Source: Nitrosospira briensis (GTDB lineage: Bacteria; Pseudomonadota; Gammaproteobacteria; Burkholderiales; Nitrosomonadaceae). Taken from it: a stretch of DNA of 64,000 nt. Under the pieces are notes generated by a model. It was not told the origin of the DNA. It ran no database searches and saw only the letters and a list, made by a program, of their open reading frames with translations. The stretch is taken from contig NZ_FOVJ01000001.1 of NCBI RefSeq assembly GCF_900115125.1, forward strand, positions 653,852 to 717,851, in the 5' to 3' direction. This document shows, one piece after another, positions 20,001 to 27,400 of this stretch. The position numbers were made by a program, and so were the translations under genes. The number at the start of each line of letters is the position of its first letter. Position 1 is the first letter of the stretch.

Positions 20001-21010
20001 TCTATCCAGGCATCCACATTCTCCTGAGGGACTTCGGCTATTTCCTTCTGCTTGAAACTGCTGGCTAGCGCCCTCCTGACAGCGGCGCCATCGAGCGACG
20101 GCAACGCATCCAGCAGCGTGGACAACTGCTCCGCCAAGCTTTTACCTTCGGTGAATTCGTAGATGGAGCTGCCCAGCAATGCAAACCAGAACTCCGCTGG
20201 AAGAAACCGTTGCTGCTGCTCCAATCTGTGCGCCAACACGAAGCGGGCGAGGTCTTTTTTTTCGAAGCCGGTTTCGCCGGAAAGAAAGCTAATATCCTGA
20301 TGCTTTTCGTCTTCCTCCAGTTCCGCCACCGTCACGCCTCCAAGCAAAGGCTTGAGCGTGCACTCTATTCTTTCAATCAGCGTCGGCAGTTCCGTCGCCT
20401 CGGCGGGAATGGTCAGGTCGACCGTGGCAGCAGGCGGTGCGTTAAACAGTATGGGCGAAGCCACCAGCTCGGCGCCGCTAGGCGCAAGGGCTTTGACGAC
20501 GAGGTCGGCATTCCTTTTTTCGGCGGTGCGAAACTGACTTTCGGAATACTGAATCTGATAGTTGCCCTGCCGGTCAGTCTTGCTTTGCCCCAGAAACTCT
20601 TCATTGCGCAAATCGCGGTCGACGGCGACAACAATGATATCTGCGGCCGGAAAGCCATCGAAAAAGCGCACCGTGCCCCCCACGCTGCGTGTCGCTTCAC
20701 CTCCCTGGCCGTCCTGTGAATCGCCCAGTTCATCCAGCAAGCGGTTCATGGCATTGGCAGTGGGTTCATCCACTACACCGCTCACTTCAAGGCCATGCTC
20801 TTCCTGAAATCTGCGCACCAGCTTTGACGTCGCTTCGTCAAACTTTTGCTCGGCCTGAGCTAGGATTAGCTTGGTGGATAGCTCCCGGCGAGCTTCAGGG
20901 TCCTCCTTGAGAATTAAACCCTTATTGAGAAAACGTCGGAGCGCGGCCTGCAAATCCTCGACATCGGCGCCTTCCATCTGAGATTTCAGGAACGAGATTA
21001 TTTTTTTCAA
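11039..21010 (-). CDS. Tc toxin TcA-like subunit (pore/injection component), 3323 aa
   Basis: Start is TTG at 21010 with a strong AAAGGAG 10 bases upstream. Domains in order: a peptidoglycan-binding-like helical segment (about 20-95, LVRRFQEEHGLEVSG then AMNRLLDELG); one transthyretin-like sandwich (107-190); helical TcA shell with the family segment CECEHCRSVLGPAAYFADLL (about 670-690); the ABC-toxin/neuraminidase-like region (about 1790-1945, with RVWEANRKVFLWPENWIEPE); the conserved block FNPLG, then NPFEPHRIANYR, VVMKYLDNLITWGDNLFRQD (about 2390-2500); pore coiled coils with a Gly-rich hydrophobic tip (about 2700-2880); and the TcB-binding beta domain at the C-terminus. In known complexes TcA is a pentameric bell that binds target cells and injects cargo. 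It is longer than classical TcdA because of the N-terminal additions. The TcB-TcC gene lies 400 bp upstream. Confidence 0.92.
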   Translation of the reverse strand: MKKIISFLKSQMEGADVEDLQAALRRFLNKGLILKEDPEARRELSTKLILAQAEQKFDEATSKLVRRFQEEHGLEVSGVVDEPTANAMNRLLDELGDSQDGQGGEATRSVGGTVRFFDGFPAADIIVVAVDRDLRNEEFLGQSKTDRQGNYQIQYSESQFRTAEKRNADLVVKALAPSGAELVASPILFNAPPAATVDLTIPAEATELPTLIERIECTLKPLLGGVTVAELEEDEKHQDISFLSGETGFEKKDLARFVLAHRLEQQQRFLPAEFWFALLGSSIYEFTEGKSLAEQLSTLLDALPSLDGAAVRRALASSFKQKEIAEVPQENVDAWIDAFLQFIAGRILSDEKPTFVKSALAHAGITGGPKQQKFARLFNQYKASTPELLDALEEDPSFEKSEIADLRTSFQLTQLTRSDFSVVKVLKEEFDVRRPEQIRTLAKKSEAEWVDLIKTRHADGVIKLPFEMGAIPGDEKFPDAEVYGKTLAREFRLAFPTTAFSGGLDRALNNGGARGMPHAESLRTFLDRNPEFELLNTPVDDFLKNSDRPGLQALADDESFRLELKAVQRVFKLVPTFEGTDALLADGLHSAQKVYRMGKSEFVRRYASQPGFTPNTARLAWNRAADTHAAVLTIVADLKGLEAERLPLALKNNDEALKTFPNWENLFRTGDLCECEHCRSVLGPAAYFADLLMFLKDREASNPAQPGQTVKDVLFARRPDLGFIELNCANALTTFPYIDVVCEVLEDAIDAEGENDLEMVGFTAIPADPAAAKAAVAQAFEDAFLDPINEDKEKIALGADFSLSQVNPTIPDRWVVHGDDVTYLLKKKGTANFFAEILRNTKATAAELRAYPQYVNPKAYGKLSTAKYPSSLPFDLFAEEVRAGFQKSGLQRWDLMRTLRSSASPNDPSEGDIAAEYFGISTDPDADFDERRLILVADPTVDGQQAVWGEKEANWLEIVGNVKNFLDKTGLEYNDLLALLDLKFINPAGDIVVHHRDPSCDAEQKAVQALDAPMLDRIHRFLRLWRKLKGWKMWELDLLIRQPGVGNQPADGEWLLNDAFLINLFYFNRLKNRFGAKATVEQVCALFGNLNTRTQFTKAYEKRSDGLYQSLFLNKRLINPLDPAFELEPNGDLPGGENITAHHPVVLAALGIREADLVLLKKLTKADGTNYITDDLKLSNLSFLWRHAWLSRLLGYNAEDWKVLLKIIQQDVLYFADPKMALEFVEKIDHVKNTGFSPDELNWLLAADRDARAAIKEADARKFLASLRKQLQAIRTEYDAAQYDFLSNPTDEERLTALLVSLLQQLGRNEAEAEAFLNVVRKGTPVAGTPAEMRVKFYEAKFSESLARLPEVIDFAAQLPAELAAKIAYDSEQRLLRFTGIMSSDEQAALLALSNETAYTTAVNKLAAQPQGANPPDPRVWLTDVDIDATRPGNDTFARRLANAAIKALDYLSTTAVEKAAVQLTSAQLGLTEALTYRLLTHYPRLPETLLARVTAEFTIDESTLNGWYWANRVATIWKKWKITLAEWEMIIALTDGAKLLEFMTLPLDKPGPPPDPDPLPDLDRILRTSRLMRLRDSLPEKQISLLEVLEKLNAGEYADKAAFAADVERLYENWPAADVEALTTSLDLVYPAEFLLAENWERLRRVFYFLGNLNASAGTAQSFAAATMASDHAKTLNKLLHSKLGAETWLILSAEIQDVLRERKRDALAAWLLTQTPPADAPSEKRENMNDLYAYYLLDIEMSSCLLTSRLAQASGSVQLFVQRCFMGLESNVNVKAEGDDGDSPWRWWTWMRKYRVWEANRKVFLWPENWIEPELKKDRSSFFKDMENELLQNEISQHTVETAFLNYLEKLNGVAQLEIAGFYQEDDGADTVIHVFGRNSGAEPHLYYYRRYDYRQWTPWEKVDLDIQGDFLIPAVINKRLFLFWPVFTEVPDEGRNATVDVPSGGEKNVPLPLVYKRLRGQMVSSECWQGKWMSKRTSKDYFQREAYYLSRQDLEKEGLFLFIDRSDRDGRVGIEYQALSHATYTHRAAFEIFGCEGVPESARSLGDFRTALQPEVPAAGWATIYAKWKELELRWDDENDFTLHNNFATQSNTGSDTQILLETPGIFKMSPGWHLSYFDRMLLVSEPLNGPFPLPAPLPTPVGVWLPYFYNDEKRTFFVLPLLDIILDLPGTPGDVRLYYPELKSGYRALEAHYESQVETWLDNLDPSSWSPSERQYWEQYLHQYFPEESPPYEADQIKNLFERLYMRGVRYEIGMQASALFQSRSRLFHFKNFYHPFVCEFANLVSNPSKGIPALMSRETQLKNTGFKFFNSYRPQISVLEYINDPNNPQSNPHSKYYPQEMVDFSSDGAYSSYNWELFFHAPLLVANSLSKNQRFEEARDWYHLIFNPLGVESSMPGGSEMSKYWITKPFFETTDPEYIQQRIDHILRMLAGDTSLPDYSAEAKKELEDQVLDWRRNPFEPHRIANYRTVVYQKTVVMKYLDNLITWGDNLFRQDSMESINEATQLYILAAEILGPRPRKIPPQAKPPLESFNELETEFDKFSNAMVEVENLVPVLPGDESDGGDPAPLPMLYFCIPQNDKMLGYWDTVADRLYKIRHCMNIEGVVRQLALFEPPIDPRALVKAVAGGVDIGSALADLNAPLSLYRFNLLLQKANEVCNDVKALGGALLAALEKKDAEALGLLRQELEIRVLEAVKAVRERQIEEAKENLAGVMRSKAIVEERRNYYRDIEKVNAWEELSMITHGLGILSELIATTLNATAGTAHLVPEITIGVSGAGGSPVTTVKYGGGNVGESAFNWAAFFSGLGGTLHSGANLMATQAGNERRWEEWKFQERLAEKELAQVDKQITAAELRVSMAEKELENHILQIENAKATDAFMRSKYTNQELYQWQVGEISGVYFQSYRLAYDLAKQAERCFRFELGLQDSSYISFGYWDSLKKGLLAGEKLQYDLRRLETTYLEQNRREFELTKHVSLVLHEPRAMVQLRETGRCLFDLPEEILDLDYPGHYFRRIKSVSITLPCVVGPYTAISCTLRLLRNSIRINTNIGDGGYPRNRDEQGGLADDERFIENNIPFKAIAASNAQNDSGVFELSFRDERYLPFEGGGVISRWSLELFNDSNPDSADFGRPLRQFDYGTISDAILHIKYTAREDAGPFKNAAVRHLRDYFQVDQTTPSLRMFDLRQEFPTQWHRFLHPVDAANGNIFELEMSPERFRILDQGKTLAVNTILVLARCTKDGNYTVFLTPPLPETETLTLTPVADYGGLHFSQKDVAIEMAPAAPPVTWLLKMTNPAGENLEVDPAEVEDLLLIVGYTWNGP

Positions 21011-21127
21011 GGTAGCTCTCCTTTGATTCTTAACCTAGACTGCTGGTCTCCGAGGTCTGGAACGATATAAGGCCAAACCATAGCGTCAGACCCGAGCTCG
21101 TCTTATCACTTTCCTTCCCTATCAATT

Positions 21128-21388
21128 GACTCTGACCCCATTGATTTCTATCGACTCCGACCCCATTGATTACGTCTATGATAAAAATTGCTGTAGGATG
21201 GGTGGAGCGAAACGCAACCCATCAATTCAATTCAATGCTGGGTCAATGATGGGTTACGGCTTTCAGCCTCCACTCATCCTACTAAGGCTTATGGTGCGGA
21301 GCCTTATCTGATCTACTCAAAGGGAAGGGTTGGCAAGTTCTTGATCATATGACTCTGACCCCATTGATTCTGCCCGACCCCATCGATT
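21128..21388. repeat. Four short direct repeats in two tandem pairs
   Basis: GACTCTGACCCCATTGATT at 21128-21146 and 21351-21369, a one-mismatch copy at 21153-21171 (GACTCC...) and a diverged copy at 21372-21388. All have the same orientation and bracket the hairpin element at 21193-21282. The GGGGTCAGAGTC core (reverse strand) resembles sequences I associate with REP/RAYT transposon ends in proteobacteria. No transposase is present, so this is at most a non-autonomous remnant. It fills the 400 bp between TcA and TcB-TcC. Confidence 0.55.
21193..21282. repeat. Imperfect palindromic repeat (GTAGGATGGGT element), copy 1
   Basis: GTAGGATGGGTGGAGCGAAA (from 21193) continues to AACCCATC at 21223. 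Its inverted partner runs from GATGGGTT (21248) to CTCATCCTAC (21282), so the arms could form a long hairpin. The arm sequence recurs at 29232-29300 on the other side of the TcB-TcC gene. Elements with these ends are common dispersed repeats in beta- and gammaproteobacteria. Confidence 0.65.
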
Positions 21389-21410
21389 TTTGATCGATGA
21401 ACTCCGTTGA

Positions 21411-24400
21411 TCAACGCATTTCTTTCTCGTATTCCTCCATCATTTCCCAGATGCTGGGTCCCCCAAACAGTGCGTCCCCCAGTTCGTCCCATCCATAGCT
21501 CACCGCACCAATCCCTGCACCGATTATTGCGCCGGGCCCCGCGCCTATTCCTCCCGCAGGCGCGCCTGCCGCCGCACCGAGAGCAGCGGCAGTTCCTACG
21601 GCAGTTAGAAATCCTCCTGTTTTTGCCGCCGTCTCACTCCCACCTAATTTTCTAATACCTTTTTCTACCAGACCTGGAGCTTCAGCAGCGATTATCCCGG
21701 CGATCGTACCCCTTATCGCACCCCTCGGGCTTGGCGCTGGATCTAGTGTTCTGACACCCTGCCCACTTGTGGGGATGAATTGCGGTTTCTGCACGCTTTG
21801 CGGTTTTACGGCGAACGCAGTCTGCTGCTGCGTCGCGGTGGGGTTTGACCACGCTTTTACGGGGGCTCCACTGTGCGCGAATGGCAATTTGAGTTGCGCT
21901 GAAGTGCTTTTCGCGGGAGGTGCAGGAGGTGGCGCCACCACTGCCTCCGTCCTCTTCGGCAAATTCTTCGCTAGCGGCGCAAGCGCCTTAACATGCGGCT
22001 CGGGTGGCGGTTGCTTTATTTTTGTCCCCGCCGGAACGGTGGTATCCACGGAATGGTTTCCGTCCCATTTCCGTCTGAAGCCTCCGGCAGCGCCAGCAAT
22101 TTTTCCAGCAACTTTACTTTCGTGCTGTGCGCTCATGTTCTTGGAGCCGGGTTCGGGCTGCAGTGGAACCTGGGTTCCTGCGGGTTGCGTATTGAATGAT
22201 TGGCCTTTCGGATGTGCCCAATTGGCGCCTGCTTGAGAGCCAAACCATGTGTCGAGAACGCGCAGTGCCGCTCGTTGGAGACTCGTTATGCCTCGCGACA
22301 CTCGGGTTGCGATCGGGTGAATCTGCAACCTCTTCTGTTCCATCAGCCAGAGTTGCTTTTCTTCTCTGCCACTGGGATCCGACGCGATGATGGGATTGCC
22401 ATTTACATAGAGATAGAGATTCGGACCGGCTATCAATCCAGAAGGATCTGTGCTCGCCCAGCGCGCCAGCCACGGCATGTAATACCTCGCCCCATGGTAG
22501 TTAAATCCGCTCTCCTCATCCCGCTCCATCCCCGTATACCGATACCGCTTTGGCGTTTCCGTCTGGCCACTCACCGCTTGATAAGAAGTGCTGCCGTAAG
22601 GGCTGTACTCCTCATATGAAATGATCCGCCCTTGGTCATCCAACTCCAGGGAGGCTGACCCAAGATGATTTCCGAATTGGAAGCGGATGAGCTGCGCAGG
22701 TGTATCGTCCTCACCCCGAGTTGTTCGCGTCTCGACCAAGGCAATGCGCTGCTTGTCATCCATGATGTGCAGCGTCTCGCGCTCCAGCTTGATGTCGCTG
22801 CCATTGCCATTGAATTCGTGGTAGATTTCGAAACCGCCGAGATAGATCCGCTCGCTCTTACGGGTACCGTTTCGCCTTTCGGTAACCTTGCGTACGCGCT
22901 GCCCCCTGGCATCGTAGACGTACCAGGTGCGCTCCCCCTGGTGCTGCGTACCATCTTCATCCTCGGCATTTACCGCCTGGCGCTGGGTCATTTGCAACTG
23001 GTCCTTGAAATCCCACTGCATGACTTGCAACTGCGGCATGCGCAGCATGTTGCCGTGAGGGTCGTACCCATCGCCATTGGTGCTATAGGTTTCGGTAATC
23101 GCGCCAATGGTGGTGCTGGTGAGGCGGTTGCTTTTTTGGGTGGGTTCGAGCAGGCTGGGTTCAAGGTAGTCGTAGGTGCGCGTCCAGCCGGGATGGGCGG
23201 GATCGGTGCCGCGGTGCTGTATCTCCTCGAAATTGCCGACCGCGTCATAAAGGTAGCGCTCGACATACTGCCCCATCACGTTACGATCGCCTTGGTGCAG
23301 CAGACCCACGCGGCCCGCGTCGTTATAGGAATGAGGAATGGGCGCTCCTCCCATTTGTCCCAGGTGCTCACGCCCCGTGGCCTCGATCAAGCGGTAAATA
23401 GCGTCATAAATGTAGTCGGCACTTGGCTCCACTCGCCTGTTGCGGAAGTAGATAGCCTGCTGGGCGTCATCGCGGATATGGGTGATGTTGCCGGCCGGGT
23501 CGTAAGTATAGTGCAGGTTCTGCACCTGGCAGCCGGGCCAGCCGGCCGGAGCCGGTTGGGGACAGTCGTCGGGAAAGGCAGTAGCGTCCCGCCGGGTAAG
23601 CAGGTGAACGAGACGGAAAGTCAGGGGGTCATAATCGTAGAGTGTGCTCGCGCCGTTGCCATAGTCAATACGCATCCGCTGACCTTTGGCGTCGTAGTCG
23701 ATGTTCGTCACCGCATGAAAATTGGCGGTGTCGGGGTTGAGCCAATCCTCAGGCTCACTGCCGTGATCGAGCCACGCATGCATTTCTTCCAGCAGGTTCG
23801 CTTCGTTATAGATAGGCTGGATAACGTTGATCTTTGCGTTTGGCTGGTTGCTGTGGGGCGCAATCAATTGAATTGGCCGGTTGAGCGCGTCGTAGCGGGT
23901 GCGGCTGGTGTAGATATCAGCTTCTAACTGAATATCGCCAGACCAGTCGAGCGTGGTCTTGTATTCGATGGCAAGCTGACGCTGGCTGCGCAGGGCGTTG
24001 CCCTTGAAGTCGTATTCGTCCGTAGTCACAATGCCCGCCTGGTCGAAGAACTGGACCACCTTGCCCCGCAGGTTGCCGCTTTCGGGGTCGGGCTGCGTTT
24101 CGCCATAGGTGGTATGCCCGACCAGCAGCTCCGTACCCTCGCCTTCTTGCAGGAAGGAATCCATCGGACGCCGCAACGGATCGTAGACCGTGTGGAACCG
24201 ATGATCGCGGCTATCCCAGGCATAAATCGCATTGCCCGCCACATCGTTCAATACCCAATGCTCGCCTGCCTCCATGCTGGCCTGATGGATGCGGGCTTGG
24301 GCTGCTTCTTCGTCCTCCGCTGGCCCAGCTATGTCGTAGTCGTAGCGCATGACGATGTGGCCGTTGGCGTCGATGACTTCGCGCTGGTTGCCTTCGATAT

Positions 24401-27400
24401 CAAAAATGACACGCGTCGCGTAGAACTCCTCGATGGGTGGGTCGGCTTCGGCCGTATCAGTGCGCTTAAACTTGTTGTGGGCGACAGTAAGAAAGCTGCG
24501 CCCGAGCGAGTCGGCATGGGTAGCGGTTGGGGTTGCAGCATGGACTGCAGTTTTCAAGGCGGCGGCCTGTTCCTGCGGGCCGAGCGCGCCACCTTCGCGC
24601 TGGGCGTACCAGGTCCGCAAATAATCCTCCTCCGGCAAGCGTCGGAAGAAGTCGCCTACATCCGGGTCGGTCTTGGGATCAGCGATGAGTACCGTATCGT
24701 TGACATCCCAGGTTTCGGTACGCCAGGGATTTGAAACCACCTTTTCCCAAGTGTGGTTGGGGTGCAAGGTGCCGACCACACGCTCGACGGGATCATAGAA
24801 CAGTACCGTACTCACGCCCACCTGCTTGCCGAAGCGGAAGTCGTGGCTGTCGTCGAAAAAAGGCTCGTACTGGCGTACCGGTTTGCCCTTGTTGTTGAAA
24901 ATGGTCCAGCCGCTACCAACCCAGCGAGTGCTTACAACCGGGCCATCTTCGATCACCGGACCCGCTTCCGCCTGTATCTTTTTCTGGATTTCGCGCCCGA
25001 AGCCGTCGGAATAGCTGAAGCTCACCTGGATTTTCAGCTCTCCCGCTGGTAGCGGGTCACTCACGTGGGTCTCACGGGCGAGCGTGGCGGCATATACTGG
25101 TTTCGCGACATCGCCGAGGCGGTAGTAACGATCGACGTCGTAGATGATGCGCGTCGTTGCTCCTGCGAGAAGGGTGTTGGTGATGGGCCCCCTCTGGTCG
25201 GTAAAGAAGGCATCGATCTGGCTTTGATCGAGGTCAGGCAGGAAACCTTCCAGCGAATCGCCCTCCACCAGTGCGGGAGTCGGTTTGCCCATGACTGCCG
25301 TACCCACAACCATGCCCAGCGCATCAAAGGCCATCGCTGTACGGTTGCGGTTGGGGTCGCTAATCAGCCAGGGCTGGAGCACCCGGTAGTCGTTACCCTC
25401 TCGCGTTATGGTGCCAGAAGTATCCCGTTCTCCGACGGTAACGCGGTTATCCAGTGCGTCGCGGGTCTCCAACAGCAGCAGATCGTACGCGTCGTAAGTG
25501 AGAATGGTCTCTGTGCTGACCGCATCGGTATGGAATGGATTGCGGTAGCGGTGCGGGAGGAAAAAATGCTGGCGCGCGTAGGCAAACTCTTGCACGGGCG
25601 TGTCGCCACTGTCCGGCGAGAGAAAGACGCGCCCGGAAGGAATCCACCACTCGTCTTCAGCTTCGGTGTGGACGTAACGGCCGTCGGTTTCCAGCATGGC
25701 ATCGGAGACTCTATCGCCATATACCGTGGTGATCAGTCCGGGCGTGAAAGCAAGCTTGTAGCTCTCCCCTGGCAGGGCGAGCGGCTCGATTATGCCGAGC
25801 GGCAGAAGGGCGAGTACATCGCCAGCGGCTACGCCAAGGTCATCCGGGCGGTAGTATATACGTTCATGCTCGATCAATCGCTTCTGCAACGCCTGGTCGG
25901 CGGGACTCTGTTCATAATCTATAGCGGTAGCGGCGATGCCAGCCGCCAGCACCTCTGCAAACGTCAATCGCCCCGCAGGGGCGGGTGCATCCACACCGGT
26001 CAACTGATAGGTGCGGGTTTCACAAGGGAGGGGCGTGCGATGATCATCCGCGGCGTCGATGGTATTTGTGACGCCATTCTCCGTGTAGATAATCAGCATC
26101 TGAGCCTGCTTCGCCTGATCCTCCGCATCCAGATCGGAGTCCGGCTGGCGGCGGCCGTAACCTACCGCAGCTTGTTTCAGCACGTTGCCGAAGTTGTCCA
26201 CCTCCAGTGTCAGGACGTGAGCGTCCCGAGAATCGGTAGGATTCCGCTCGTAATGGTGATTGATGGTTTCGTGCGCGTGGGTTAAAAAGACGCCGTAAGG
26301 ATTCTGACCGCGCCGTTGTAATACCTGAATAGCGAAGTTCTGCTCGGTTACGGTATAGGGGTCTTTCTCCTTGGTCGAGCCGTCGAGAGCGTAGACCTCC
26401 TGCCGCAGCATGGAGCCCTTGAGGGCGCGACAGGCTTCGCGCTCTTCTTCGAGCGTCAATCCGGACGGCATGACGGTGTCAGGTAGCAGGCGTTCCCGTG
26501 CCTGGTCCGGGCTCAGCCCCGGTTCGTGGTAATACTCATCCTTGTTGTTACCATTGAGCAGCCCGGCGAAGAAATCGGACACATGGTTGCGCCCCACATA
26601 GATACCGGTGTGGAACCAGGTCTTGGTATGGACTGGCGGCACATGCGAAGCGAGGTCGATGTTGGTGGACTCCGACAGTGCCCCTCCCTCCGCGAGCGTG
26701 GCAAATTCTTCCGTATCCCACTGCTCGACCATGCCGAAACCGTGGAACTCGCGTTCCACGCCGTCGAAGTAGCCGTGGTGGTACGCGTAGCGGGTGACGA
26801 AGCGGTTGCGGCTGATATGGTCGTGTGTTTCAACCCGCTCGACCACATGCACGGGAAACGGCAGGCGGGTGATCCAGGGTTTGCGGTCGCGCTTGTCCTG
26901 TAAATAGAATTTGGTGGAGGAAGCGTAGTGAACGCGGGTTTCGGCACCTAAGTTATTGATGCTCTTGACCAGTAAATGCGGTTTCTGCCCGCCCATCAAA
27001 TCGACATAGCGCATGTGCCGCTGCGCATCGCCGGGTAACGGCGACGACCAGACCAGGCAGGCGGTGCCGTTGCCGAGCAGGTCGGTAGGGTGGATGCTGA
27101 CCAGTTCGTCCACTCTTGGGAAGACGGGTAGCGGTTGGGGCTGGCCCCAGCTATTGCCGGACTGGTTGAAATAGAGGCGTACGCCATCCTGGTGCAGGTA
27201 GATGATGTCGGTGGTTCCGGTTCCGTCAATATCGGCCAGGCGGATGCGCTTGTGCTCGAATTGCTCCTGCCTGTCGAAGTGGGGGGCATTATCCATGTCA
27301 ACCTTCGCGCCAAACCGGCAATAGCCCAGGTTGGGCCAATAGCAGGCCTCGCCGTTACGGATACGCACGAGATCGGTCAGTCCGTCGCCACTCATGTCGG

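Noticed and set aside
21128..21388. CRISPR array
   Set aside because: The repeats number four, are short, unevenly spaced (25, about 198 and 19 bases) and lack spacers or cas genes; they fit a transposon-end remnant better.
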